A DNA stretch of 64,000 nt from Engraulis encrasicolus (Eukaryota > Chordata > Actinopteri > Clupeiformes > Engraulidae): contig NC_085880.1 of assembly GCF_034702125.1 (NCBI RefSeq), forward strand, positions 43,081,885-43,145,884. Reading direction: 5' to 3'. This document shows positions 11,901 through 20,410 of this stretch, in pieces (position 1 is the stretch's first letter; each line of letters starts with the position of its first letter). The notes beneath the pieces are model-generated. The model ran no database searches and had not been told where the DNA came from. It saw only the letters and a program-made list of their open reading frames with translations. The translations under genes and the position numbers were made by a program.

Positions 11901-14900
11901 GATCCATAAATTGGCTTAGAATTACAGCCCCTACAACGGCAACGAGATGATGTGTACACGCAGTGTGTTTTAAATGTAAACATGATGATATTATATTTTA
12001 ACATCGTATTTGTCGACCACTTACATTTTGGGTTTCTTGCAGAATAGCCTCTGATAAAAGCTGATTTGGACTGCCTTACAACTTAGAAGACATTAGCACA
12101 GTAGCACATTGAGTACAGTGCCTCCTAAACTCTCACAGGGAAAGTGGTTTATCTGCTCTGCAATTACAAGCAGGCAGCAATTTACAAATTACAATGCTGA
12201 CAGCATTGGCTGGGCCCGTGACAAAGCCATCAGAAAGGGCCCCCCACTCAATACATTAAGTGTCAAGAAGACCGAATTGTGGGCCCAAATTGAGAGACCT
12301 TGGGCCTTAGACAGTTCACCCCTTTGCCCCGCCCCTGTCAGCTTCCCTGTTCACAAGTCTAGTGCTTGGGCAAGAGCAAGACGCTGAACAGAATCCATCT
12401 ATGTGCATTATCTCTGCCCTCTGCTGCCGCCCGTGTTCACTTGGGGTTCACATGCAGGTCAGACCAACCCGGACACCCTTTATTAGGACAGTAGTGCCAA
12501 GGTGACCATGCCTTTTTTTAGTTCATTTTCTTTTTTTTAGTATTTTGTGAAGGAATAATCTATTATAACAAAGACTTGGGTTCATCGAGTTCAAAGTGTC
12601 ATTATTTGAAGTTTATTCTGTAGAGGAGGCTAGATATGCCCATCAAGAACAAGAATGGCAGTTGTGGCTCAAGGCAAGCCTAGTTTATTTGTATAGCGCA
12701 GTGGTTCGCAACCTTTTTTGAACAAACGCCCCCTTGACCTCATCATAAGCCTACCAACGCCCCCCTTTGTACTAAAAAAAATAAATGGACTAATGCCCCC
12801 AATGACAACTAAGATCCTTCTCAACTCCCACTCCCAGGGCGCTGTGCCACCCCGGTTGAGAAACACTAGTGTAGCGCATTTTATACAGCACGCAGAGGCT
12901 GTGAGGCAGTACAATACGATTCACTAAAGCAAAGGTATAAAACACAGCATATGGATTAAAAAGAAAATAATAAAAATGAAAGGACGACAAATAAAAAGAT
13001 AAAGTAGATAAAGTTCAAAATCAATGCGTCAGGTCACACCGTAATTAAACAAAATTTGTATTACTCTTTAAAAACTTGGTTAAATTGCTCAGAAGACTGC
13101 ACAGGGACTGCACTACACTGCACAGGGCTGTTTTCTCGCACATTCCAGTCCAAAGTTGGTATGATAGTAACCCACATATCGAGGGCCGTGATGGCAGCCA
13201 TGTGTTACGCAATGTGTGCTGCCGCAGCTCATGCCAGGCAAGCAAATAAAAAGGCCAGGAGAGATTGATCATGTGCGGGCCACAGGCAGACAAACTGGAA
13301 ATGCTGCCAGAGATTTTTTCCCCTGCCTGTGCTCCTAACACATACAGTTGGTGATTTCTCCAATTAGCTCATCAGTCTGGCTGAAGTGTAATAATATCAT
13401 CATCTGGTTCATTGAATTGGCTGAAGCATATGTACTGTATGTATAGGCATGTACAGATGGGGACGACGTGGTGCTAAAGCACTTGCCCCTTTGTGCTACT
13501 GAACAAAAAAATGCCCTTTTTGAAAAAAAAACATTTTTGTCACAATTTTCCATGGTCCATGTTGACATGATCATCTACAAATGCTTGACTATCAAAAGCG
13601 TGTGACAATAATGGCCCAATATAACATGGCCTCTCTCTAGCCTTGTAAGGCAGGCAAGCAAATAAAAAGGCCAGGAGAGATTGATCATGTGCGGGCCACG
13701 GGCAGACAAACTGGAAATGCTGCCAGAGATTTTTTTCTGCCTGTGCTCCTATTAGCTTATCAGTCTGGCTGAAAACGTGTAATATCATCATCTGGTTCAT
13801 TGAATTGGCTGAAGCATATGCACCGTAGGCTATGTGTTTTACTTTCTGAAAAGACCTGGGATGCATCTGATTCCCAAACAGGTCTGCAGCTTTAACAGAT
13901 CTCTTCACCTCTCCATTATTATTCATCATATCTATTGAGACTGATGGTGTCCATCCCCACTGGTCAGATTGACAGTTAATCAGCATCAGAAATATGGTGC
14001 TTGGTTTAGCTTTTACAATCAAGCGTGTGTTGTGCACACATGATGATTAAGGGTTTTTTTCCTCACAATATCCTCACAAAGACACTTTAAACACAGGTAC
14101 ATGACCTCAGTAGTCCTCATTAATAAATCCGATGTCTTGTGACTGCTTTATTACCTGGCCTCGGTAGGCCTACTCTTTCGATTTCCTCAAGGTCTCATAT
14201 CTGACTACAGTAGGCTACAGTAAAGGGCTGTCAGCTCACCTCACCACCACTCTCCCAGTGGCCCCTTGGGGTATTTTTGTCCCCATTAGCATCGAGGTGC
14301 TAGGTCAGCGTCCTCTTCAAAAATACCTCTCCTCTTTCTTTCTTTTTTTTCAACAAAAGAGCCTTTTTTTCTTCACCAACAGCCTTTTTTGTCTTGTTTT
14401 CAGTGGAGCATGATTACCTTTTGTATCTGGTTTCATTCAAGACTGAATACTTTGTATTGAATAGTAATTGCCATCCTTTGTATTGTTCACATTACATACA
14501 CTGGTGAAGTATTTTGGAATTGGCTTGTGAAGTGGGATGTTTGGCTATTACACTGCTCCAGGTTTGCATAAGAGGTGTGAATGCACTCCTCGCACTTTAT
14601 GCAATGTGTCCATGTGAGGACTGATTTCTTTTACAAGACACAGTAAAAGACATTAAATACAATTTTCATAAATCTTTTTTTCATCATTTTTTTATTTAAA
14701 GGCTGCAATTAGGCATCTGGAATTGTTGAAATTTTTCCTTACAAATGTCAAACATAAAATAATAATATTTTTACTGGTCAAGTCAAGTCAAGTTAGCTTC
14801 ATCAGATCATAACTGAAAAGCACACTGTGCAGTCTGTTGCTCGCAGTGACGTGCGTAATTTGCGGCTTGCAGCAAGCGTACCGCAAGCTTTAGAAGAGTT

Positions 14901-17900
14901 GCGGTTGTAATAGCTACTACTTGGCATCAATTGCACACATGTACACTTTTGTGTGAAAATGTATTGCATCCACACCCAATTTGTACAAAGCCCACTAAAT
15001 TTGCCTGTATGCATCATGTGCTACAGTATATTAATAAACTTGCGTCGCTTTGCTAAAAGTTGAAGCTGCCGTAAGGTGGAGAAGCAGCTGCCGTCTGAGT
15101 TTGCAGACATCATTGTTTTCAGCAGACCGGGCAGCGGGAGCACATTTATGCTTTACACCGCACATTTGGAATTTTCAGTGGATGTGTCCTTTTTTTATAC
15201 ACCATACAGGGAATGTTAGAATGTCTTTTAACCAATGTGCACAGAACAAATGTAAAACGTTGCAGCAGAGGATGTTCTTTCTTAGGAAGCTCAATGATTT
15301 TAGGCTAGACTGCAGCATTCTTCAATTATTTTACCAATCGCTTTTACAAAGCATTTCATCATGTGGACTAGTCTGTGTGTATGGTAGCATGCATGCAAAG
15401 GACCACAAACCACTGCAGTGCATCAAGACGGCTAGTCGGGTGATTAGTGTGGACCAGACATCTGCAGTAGAGCTACTGTGTATAATGAGCTTATTTTAAG
15501 AAAGACGGATCAAATTTTAACTCCGCCTACACATCCCCTCTACCAAAAGTTTTTAAGGAGCACTAGGTCAAATGACAAACTATCTTGCTGTCCTGAAGGG
15601 TCTTTGCAGGAGTCTAAGTAATTTGTACCAACAGCAATTGGGCTATACAACAGAAAACAACTGTAGCACTTTAGTTCACACACCTGCGCTTATGTCCTTT
15701 TATGCATTTTATTTATTTAAAACAAATGATAAAAACAGAAGATAAGAACAGACGATAAAACAGTGCTGTATTATCTCTTATTGTTAGCTTATTGTACCGC
15801 ACCCATTTTATTACCAATTTATTTTATGTGGTATGTCTTTATGTGGTGTGTCTATTGTCTATCTGTCTGAGGAGATGTGCAACCTTGACCATTTGAGTTT
15901 CCTCCTAGGAGATAATAAAGTTCACCTTGACATCTGCCATCCACTCACAAGCCACACTAAAACTAGTACAAAGGGAAAAGAATCTGGTGCCACACAGATG
16001 TCTATTTTCTGTTATTTGTGTTGTCAGTGCACTAAGACTAATGTTACGTCTTACTGCACTGAAAAAATAAATAACAGAAAATGGACATCCGTGTGGCACC
16101 AGATTCTTTTCCCTTTGTACTTATTATTTAGTCCTGCTCTGGTTGTACCGGATTGTCAATTTAGAAGCGCGGAGTGTGTATCTCCTTTGTCCTGACTAAA
16201 ACTAGTATTTAGTGTAGTGTTTCTCAACGGGGGCTCTAGAGCCCCCCAGGGGGCGATGGAGAACCCTTGGGCTTGGGGGTGTTGAGAAGGAGACAGCTGA
16301 GAGGAGGGCGCTCATTTGCAACTGGGGGTCAATAGTCTAGTTTAGATTTTTAATACTAAGGGGAGTGTTGATGGGCTCATGATGGAATTCACATACAGAC
16401 ACATGACACTAAATATCTTGTATCTCTTGTTGTATCTATCTTGTCTTGTGCTGTGTATTTGGCAGCCTACTTCGGAGCCACGCTGAACAGCTTCATCCAC
16501 GTGCTGATGTACTCGTACTACGGGCTGTCTGCCATCCCCGCCGTGCGGCCGTACCTCTGGTGGAAGAAGTACATCACCCAGGGCCAGCTGGTGAGATGAG
16601 ACGCACCTCTTACGTCATGTGCATACCGTTGGACAGCACCTCTTACGTCATGAGCATGCAGTCTGACAACCTGAGAGACCGGCACCTCTCCTCACTGCTC
16701 CTCTCCTCTCTGCATCACTCTCTCCTCTCCTCTCCTCTCTGCATCACTCTCTCCTCTCCTCTCCTCTCTGCATCGCTCTCTCCTCTCCTCTACTTTCTGC
16801 ATCGCTCTCTCCTCTCCTTTCCGCATCACTCTCTTCTCTCTGCAACACTCTCTCTTCTCCTCTCCTCTCCTCTCCTCTCTGCATCGCTCTCTCCTCTCCT
16901 CTCCTCTCCTCTCCTCTCCTCTCCTCTCCTCTCCTCTCCTCTCTGCAACACTCTCTCTTCTCCTCTCCTCAACGCTACTCTCTTTGCAACACTCTCTCTT
17001 CTCCTCTCCTCTCTGCATCACCCTCTCCTCTCCTCCTCTCTGCATCACCCTCTCCTCTCCTCTCCGCATCACTCTCTCCTCTCTTCTCTTCTCTTCTCTT
17101 CTCTTCTCTCCGCATCGCTCTGTCCTCTCCTCTCTGTATCGCTCTCTTCTCCTCTCCTCTCTGCATCGCTCTCTTCTCCTCTCCTATCCGCATCTCCTCT
17201 CCGCATCTCCTCTCTGCATCACTCTCTTCTCCTCTCCTATCCGCACCACTCTCTCCTCTCCTCTCCTCTCTGCATCCCTCTCTCCACCTCCTCTCTGCAT
17301 CCCTCTCTTCTCCTCTCCTCTACTTTCTGCATCGCTCTCTCTTCTTCTCTCCTCCCCGCTCCTCTGCTCTCTGCATCCCTCTCTACTCTCTCCACCTCTC
17401 TGCATCCCTCTCTCCACCTCCTCTCTCCACCTCCTCTCCTCTCCTCTCTGCATCGCTCTCTTCTCCTCTCCTATCCGCATCTCCTCTCCGCATCTCCTCT
17501 CCTCTGTGCATCGCTCTACTCTCCTTTCTACATCACCCTGTCCTCTCCTCTCCGCATCTCCTCTCCTCTGTGCATCGCTCTACTCTCCTTTCTACATCAC
17601 CCTGTCCTCTCCTCTCCGCAATTCTTTCTCCTCTACACCCTGTATCTCTTTCTCTTCTCCTCTCAGCATCGCTTTCTTCTCTCCGCATCATTTTCTCCTC
17701 TCATTTTCTCCTCTCCTCCTCTCTCCTCATCTATTTCTCCTCTCAGAACCTTTTCTCCTCTCCTCTTCACATCCCCCTCTCCTCTCCTCTGCATTGTTTT
17801 CTCCTCTCCTGCTCTGTCCTCTCCTCTCAGCTCGTTTTGTCCTCTCCTCTCCTCTCTCTCGTTTTGTCCTCTCCTCTTCTCCTCTCCTCTCCTCTCCTCT

Positions 17901-19596
17901 CCTCTCCTCTCCTCTCTTCGGACAACAGTCTCCCTAATGTAATTATTTGTGGCACTTTGGGTTGTGTGTCATTGATTTTTCCATCGGCTTAGCAACAACT
18001 CTGTTTTGAAATGATGCAAATATTTGGTAGACCGTGATCACCATAAACATTCTAGTCATGATATGAAGTGCATTGTTGTGGTGTTAGCTAAGTAACTGTC
18101 ATTTACATGGTCTTTAAAACTACCAGTATAGCAAACCTTAAAAAGAGAAAATGGTGTAATCAGTATTGTGGATGTTCTTTAGTAGGGCTGCACGATTATG
18201 GAAAAAATCATAATCACGATTATTTTGATCAAAATCGTAATCACGATTATTAATCACGATTAATGATTATTGATTGCAGAATTTTAAAAATAATTATAAC
18301 AAGAAGAAATATAACCAAGAATGAATTGTATACGGGATAAAATAAAATGAATTGTAATAATTATGTAAAGGCAATAGCATGAAACTTGAAAAAGGTGGAC
18401 AGATTTCAGGCCAGAAACACCAGCCTGTCAGTATGTTATGGTTTCAAGGACGCTCTCAAAGGTAGGTCACTAATGCCACGATTAAATCACGATTGAAATC
18501 ACGACTTCGATTTCATGATTTCATCGATTATTTTCGATTAATTGTGCAGCCCTATTCTTTTTAGTGTTGCGTCTTCTCTTAATTCGAAAATGTGTTGATG
18601 TGTTTTAACTCGTCTGTAACTTGTCTGTCTGTCTGTAATTTGTGTGTGCGTGCGTGTGTGCGCGCGCGCGTGCCGTGCGCGTGTGTGTGTACTGTACTTA
18701 AACAACTTCAAGAAACTCCCACACACTGATCATTTCGCTGTTCTTTCTTTAATAAACAACGTTTCGGTACTAGACCTTCATCAGGCAACTCTACTTCAAA
18801 AAAAATCGAACTAACCCTTCTTTGCATCTGCACTTGTTGTTCTGCATATTTCCTGTGCTCCTTGTGATGTTCGCTATGATTGTCTTCTTTTGAAAGTCGC
18901 TTTGCTTATAAAGCCAAATGCAATGTAATGTAATTTAATTTGGTCACTTCACTGTGTTTATTTCTTGTTCCAGATCCAGTTTGTGGTGACCATGGCCCAG
19001 ACGAGTTGTGCTGTGATCTGGCCGTGTGGCTTCCCCATGGGCTGGCTCTACTTCCAGATATCCTACATGGTCACCCTGATATTCCTCTTCTCCAACTTCT
19101 ACATCAAGGTACAGTATGAAGCATCGCCAAACACCCTTTAGTACAGTATGAAGCATCGCCAAACACCCTCTAGTAGGCTACAGTGGTTCTTAACCTTTTC
19201 ATCTTAATGCACCCCCTTACCTGTGAGCAAGACAAGCCGTGCACCCCCATTCCAAACGTCTACACATGTAGAGTACGCACAAAAAAACTGATTTAGGTGA
19301 TTAATTACAATAATTCTTGCTTGAGACATTAATCAATACCTTAATCACTTTACATGGAGACCAAAACACGTTTTAATTTGGTTTTGAGTTGGCCTAATTA
19401 TAATGTTCGCAAACAGAATTTTGGTCACATCTTCAATGTCTCTGTGTTTATACATTTGCAGACCTACAACAAGAGCCAAGGCGCGGCCCTGAAGAAGGAC
19501 TACCAGAACGGCTCAGCGTTAGCCACCAAGAACGGCCACGTGAACGGCGTGGTGCCCAGCGACAGCAAAAACTACAGGAAGCTGCGAGCCGACTGA
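5518..19596 (+). CDS. elovl5: elovl5, very-long-chain fatty acid elongase 5 (3' five coding exons; 5' part outside window)
   Basis: The joined exons 5518-5595, 8557-8728, 16466-16590, 18974-19108 and 19462-19596 encode 214 residues ending in a TGA stop. ELOVL proteins are ER membrane condensing enzymes that add two carbons from malonyl-CoA to fatty acyl-CoA; ELOVL5 prefers C18 and C20 polyunsaturated substrates. The sequence shows the family histidine box HIYHH (8659-8673), the conserved [15 protein letters not shown] segment before it, hydrophobic membrane segments in the third and fourth exons, and a basic C-terminal tail (RKLRAD) like the ER-retention tail of ELOVL5. All introns are GT-AG and phases agree. 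Family length is about 290-300 residues, so roughly 80 N-terminal residues are encoded upstream; I found no exon for them in 1-5517. Introns are full of mobile and simple repeats. Confidence 0.95.
5646..5910. mobile_element. foldback element
   Basis: Ends GGACCTCCGCACATTGGCTC and GAGCCGGTGTGCGGAGGCCC are inverted repeats, with a smaller GATGTCCGTGGACATC palindrome inside. Confidence 0.7.
6085..6250. repeat. ~39-bp minisatellite, about four copies
   Basis: The unit TTCTATCGCATCTGGTTGTC plus TAGTCAAGACC repeats with increasing divergence. Confidence 0.85.
6430..6595. mobile_element. foldback element with GC-rich palindromic centre
   Basis: GGAATAGCGGCC/GAGGTGTCCCGATATC at the left pairs with GGTATCGGGACACCTCG/TCCGCTATTCC at the right. 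The centre AACAGCCC...GGGCTGTT is itself palindromic. A related element lies at 31771-31924. Confidence 0.75.
6596..6735 (-). repeat. dispersed repeat, copy 2 (inverted relative to 376-545)
   Basis: TTCCCTGCTCTGGGAGTCCC and flanking poly-A/T match the reverse complement of 376-545. Confidence 0.65.
6898..7203. mobile_element. foldback element
   Basis: TGCTGACTAATGACTTGTCT at the left and AGACAAGTCATTAGTCAGCA at the right are perfect 20-bp inverted repeats. Confidence 0.8.
7250..7715 (-). mobile_element. tRNA-derived SINE interrupted by a 222-bp insertion
   Basis: On the minus strand the head has A-box-like TGGCTCAGGTGG and B-box-like GGTTGCAGGTTCGGAGC, and the body ends in the GGCATTTATATAGCGC tail common in fish repeats. 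It is split at 7403-7624 by an insert flanked by the 13-bp direct repeat GGGTTAACTGTCT. Confidence 0.65.
7403..7624. mobile_element. insertion with 13-bp target duplication
   Basis: GGGTTAACTGTCT is present at 7390-7402 and 7612-7624. The insert's AGAAAGTGGATCGCACTCGG and ACAAACGTTTCGGCTG blocks recur at 36545-36735. Confidence 0.6.
7716..8159. other. elovl5 intron, no recognised feature
   Basis: Unique sequence without exon or repeat signatures. Confidence 0.4.
8160..8556 (+). repeat. tandem duplication of an elovl5 acceptor and exon start, four decoy copies
   Basis: CAG/ATCATG junctions lie at about 8173, 8285, 8396 and 8507 (spacing 112, 111, 111) before the true one at 8554. The first three copies carry ~35 nt of exon ([11 protein letters not shown]) followed by TGAGCAATTT and intronic filler; the fourth stops after TACTACTTCT. 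Reading on from a decoy gives an in-frame stop within about 20 codons. Confidence 0.95.
8557..8728 (+). CDS. elovl5: elovl5 coding exon with histidine box
   Basis: The exon follows TTTACAG and ends at CACT/GTGAGT (phase 1). It encodes [15 protein letters not shown] through NWVPCGH, including the catalytic HIYHH box at 8659-8673. Its first ~35 nt and acceptor are present in four extra tandem copies immediately upstream (8160-8556). Confidence 0.96.
8761..8900. repeat. (CT)n microsatellite
   Basis: CT run with CACT and TGTCT interruptions just downstream of the elovl5 donor. Confidence 0.95.
8941..9914. mobile_element. non-autonomous hAT element with perfect 8-bp target duplication
   Basis: Ends CAGTGTTTCTCAACTGGTGG and CAGTTGAGAACCACTG are inverted repeats, flanked by CTGTAGAT on both sides (8933-8940, 9915-9922). 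Nested palindromes at about 9188-9365 (GCGTGCAACTAGCCTGG and AGACCTAATCTCAATTG) lie inside. No transposase ORF. Confidence 0.9.
9970..10150 (-). mobile_element. LINE 3' tail (CTTTATTGTCCCC type)
   Basis: CCTTTATTGTCCCCAAGGGG and the following ~130 bp are repeated at 35022-35190. On the minus strand this ends AATTTCCCCTTGGGGACAAT, the tail of fish L2-like LINEs. Confidence 0.65.
10288..11884 (+). mobile_element. decayed Tc1-like element
   Basis: Ends CAGTGAGGAGAATAAGTATT and its complement are long inverted repeats flanked by TA. The length (1597 bp) is normal for Tc1. A plus-strand transposase remnant starts near 10654 ([10 protein letters not shown]) but is broken by stops and frameshifts. 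Confidence 0.9.
10654..11660 (+). pseudogene. Tc1-like transposase remnant
   Basis: Fragments such as [20 protein letters not shown] at the start and [10 protein letters not shown] (around the first catalytic aspartate region) are recognisable. Reading frames are interrupted, so the copy cannot encode an active enzyme. Confidence 0.75.
11887..12690. other. elovl5 intron, no recognised feature
   Basis: Unique intronic sequence with no recognisable repeat or exon. Confidence 0.4.
12699..12868. mobile_element. hAT-like MITE
   Basis: Ends CAGTGGTTCGCAACC and GGTTGAGAAACACTA with flanks GTATAGCG and GTGTAGCG (7 of 8 identical). Confidence 0.75.
13231..13834. repeat. direct duplication, period ~417 bp
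   Basis: 13231-13443 and 13648-13834 share long blocks such as AAGGCCAGGAGAGATTGATC and ATCATCATCTGGTTCATTGA with few changes. Confidence 0.85.
15230..15930 (+). mobile_element. LINE fragment, C-terminal end of reverse transcriptase ORF
   Basis: Within a plus-strand ORF ending at 15499 the string [20 protein letters not shown] followed by [10 protein letters not shown] resembles the conserved end of fish Rex/L2-type ORF2 proteins. The 3' part decays and ends near GGAGATAATAAAGTTCACCT. Confidence 0.65.
16214..16380. mobile_element. hAT-like MITE fragment (CTCAACGGGGGC family)
   Basis: TAGTGTTTCTCAACGGGGGC and CCCCCCAGGGGGCG match the copies at 53895-54495 and 61720-61957; the right end is missing. 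Confidence 0.6.
16466..16590 (+). CDS. elovl5: elovl5 coding exon, [15 protein letters not shown] segment
   Basis: The 125-nt exon begins after GGCAG and ends CAGCTG/GTGAGA. With the T from the previous exon it restores the serine before YFGATLNSF, then reads through the [20 protein letters not shown] region to GQL. A long pyrimidine repeat starts about 100 nt downstream. Confidence 0.95.
16690..17930. repeat. 1.2-kb polypyrimidine minisatellite (CTCTCCTCTCCTCTCTGCAT units)
   Basis: Units of about 30 nt containing CTCTCC and TGCATCAC/TGCATCGC repeat with variation across the elovl5 intron. It is almost purely pyrimidine on the plus strand and yields long artefactual ORFs on both strands. Confidence 0.95.
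18183..18554. mobile_element. non-autonomous hAT element (TAGGGCTGCAC family)
   Basis: Ends TAGGGCTGCACGATTA and TAATTGTGCAGCCCTA; flanks TTCTTTAG and TTCTTTTT are similar. A second family member is at 41633-41950. Confidence 0.85.
18651..18689. repeat. TG/CG-rich dinucleotide tract
   Basis: GTGCG, GCGCGCGCG and GTGTGTGT runs. Confidence 0.8.
18974..19108 (+). CDS. elovl5: elovl5 coding exon, transmembrane segment
   Basis: The 135-nt phase-0 exon begins after TTCCAG with [19 protein letters not shown] and ends FSNFYIK/GTACAG. It carries the hydrophobic segments preceding the C-terminal tail. The first ~33 nt of the following intron are duplicated in tandem, so a second GTACAG donor lies 33 nt downstream. 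Confidence 0.95.
19109..19175 (+). repeat. tandem duplication of an elovl5 donor flank
   Basis: The intron start GTACAGTATGAAGCATCGCC through AAACACCCT is repeated once with a 33-nt period, so GTACAG occurs at +1 and again at +34. Confidence 0.9.
19181..19270. mobile_element. hAT-like end fragment
   Basis: CAGTGGTTCTTAACCTTTTC is a typical hAT terminus; no partner end is seen before the last elovl5 exon. Confidence 0.5.
19462..19596 (+). CDS. elovl5: elovl5 last coding exon with stop
   Basis: The exon begins after TTTGCAG with [18 protein letters not shown] and ends KLRAD then TGA at 19594-19596. The tail is hydrophilic and basic, as in ELOVL5, and likely faces the cytosol for ER retention. 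A foldback element starts 24 nt after the stop. Confidence 0.95.
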   Translation, partial: TYNKSQGAALKKDYQNGSALATKNGHVNGVVPSDSKNYRKLRAD

Positions 19597-19619
19597 AGAG
19601 TCTCCTCTACAGAGGGGTA

Positions 19620-19845
19620 TGGGGCACCTAAGTCACGCCCTCTATTTCCTGGTTCATGGGGCAGAGGGAGTCAAAAAATGATTACTGGGCTTGAAAACGA
19701 GTGATTTTTGGATTTGTGGTGCATAGGTGGAGGTCCAAGGTTTGGATTGGTGTCAAAAAAACACTCATTTTCAAGCCCAGTAATTATTTTTTGACTCCCC
19801 CTGCCCCATGAACCAGGAAGTAGAGGGCGTGACTTAGGTGCCCCA
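19620..19845. mobile_element. foldback family A, copy 1, just after the elovl5 stop
   Basis: Arms beginning GGGGCACCTAAGTCACGCCC and ending GGGCGTGACTTAGGTGCCCC pair over ~80 nt each. A second copy is at 33335-33557. Confidence 0.9.
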
Positions 19846-20410
19846 TACTAAGGAGCTGGTTCAGGAGTAAAACGGGTGAAGTTACGTAAATCATCTAATA
19901 GAAGAACCTGGAGAGTCCTCATTTTCTTCAGAATTTCAAAACCATCAAATGGAAGAGCCTGGAGTCTTCATTTTAAGAAAGGCTCCTGGCTCTTTTATTA
20001 GATGATTTTGACATTCTTAAGAAAATGAGGACTCTTCAGGCTCTTCTATTAGATGATTTACCTCCAAACTTCACCTGGGGTGCATCCCAATATGTGTCCT
20101 TGCCTCCTCCACTTGCGCTTGTCTCCTCGTCCCACCTCATGGCCCCTCCTCCGTGGAGAAAACGATAAAGTTTCCCAGCTGTCAGCCTCTCCACAACAAC
20201 TTTTGAGGGACTGTTTTTCATTCACCATCCCAATTGCAAATGAGAAAAAGACTTTACAATTGAGCTTTTGCAAGATATTGAAATATAATGCTGTTGTCAG
20301 TGATGTCATCATGACGAGAAGCAAGTGGAGGAGGCAAGTGGAGGAGGCAAGGTCACATATTGGGATGCACCCATGGTGTACTCCTGAAGCAGCTTCTTAG
20401 TAATAGGCCT
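19846..20410. mobile_element. foldback family B, copy 2, with a nested insertion
   Basis: Left arm GAGCTGGTTCAGGAGTAAAA and right arm TGTACTCCTGAAGCAGCTTC are separated by family C at 20078-20372. Internal units (TCTTCTATTAGATGATTTAC) repeat more than in other copies. Confidence 0.8.
20078..20372. mobile_element. foldback family C, copy 1, nested in family B
   Basis: Ends GGGTGCATCCCAATATGTGT and CACATATTGGGATGCACCC are inverted repeats; CTCCTCCACTTG and its complement follow inside. Confidence 0.85.

Noticed and set aside
13540..14037. 165-codon minus-strand ORF
   Set aside because: It spans one copy of a direct duplication, has no recognisable domain and is broken in the other copy.
16446..17942. 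498-codon plus-strand ORF, the longest in the window
   Set aside because: It overlaps an elovl5 exon in the wrong frame and then runs through a CTCTCC minisatellite; low-complexity artefact.
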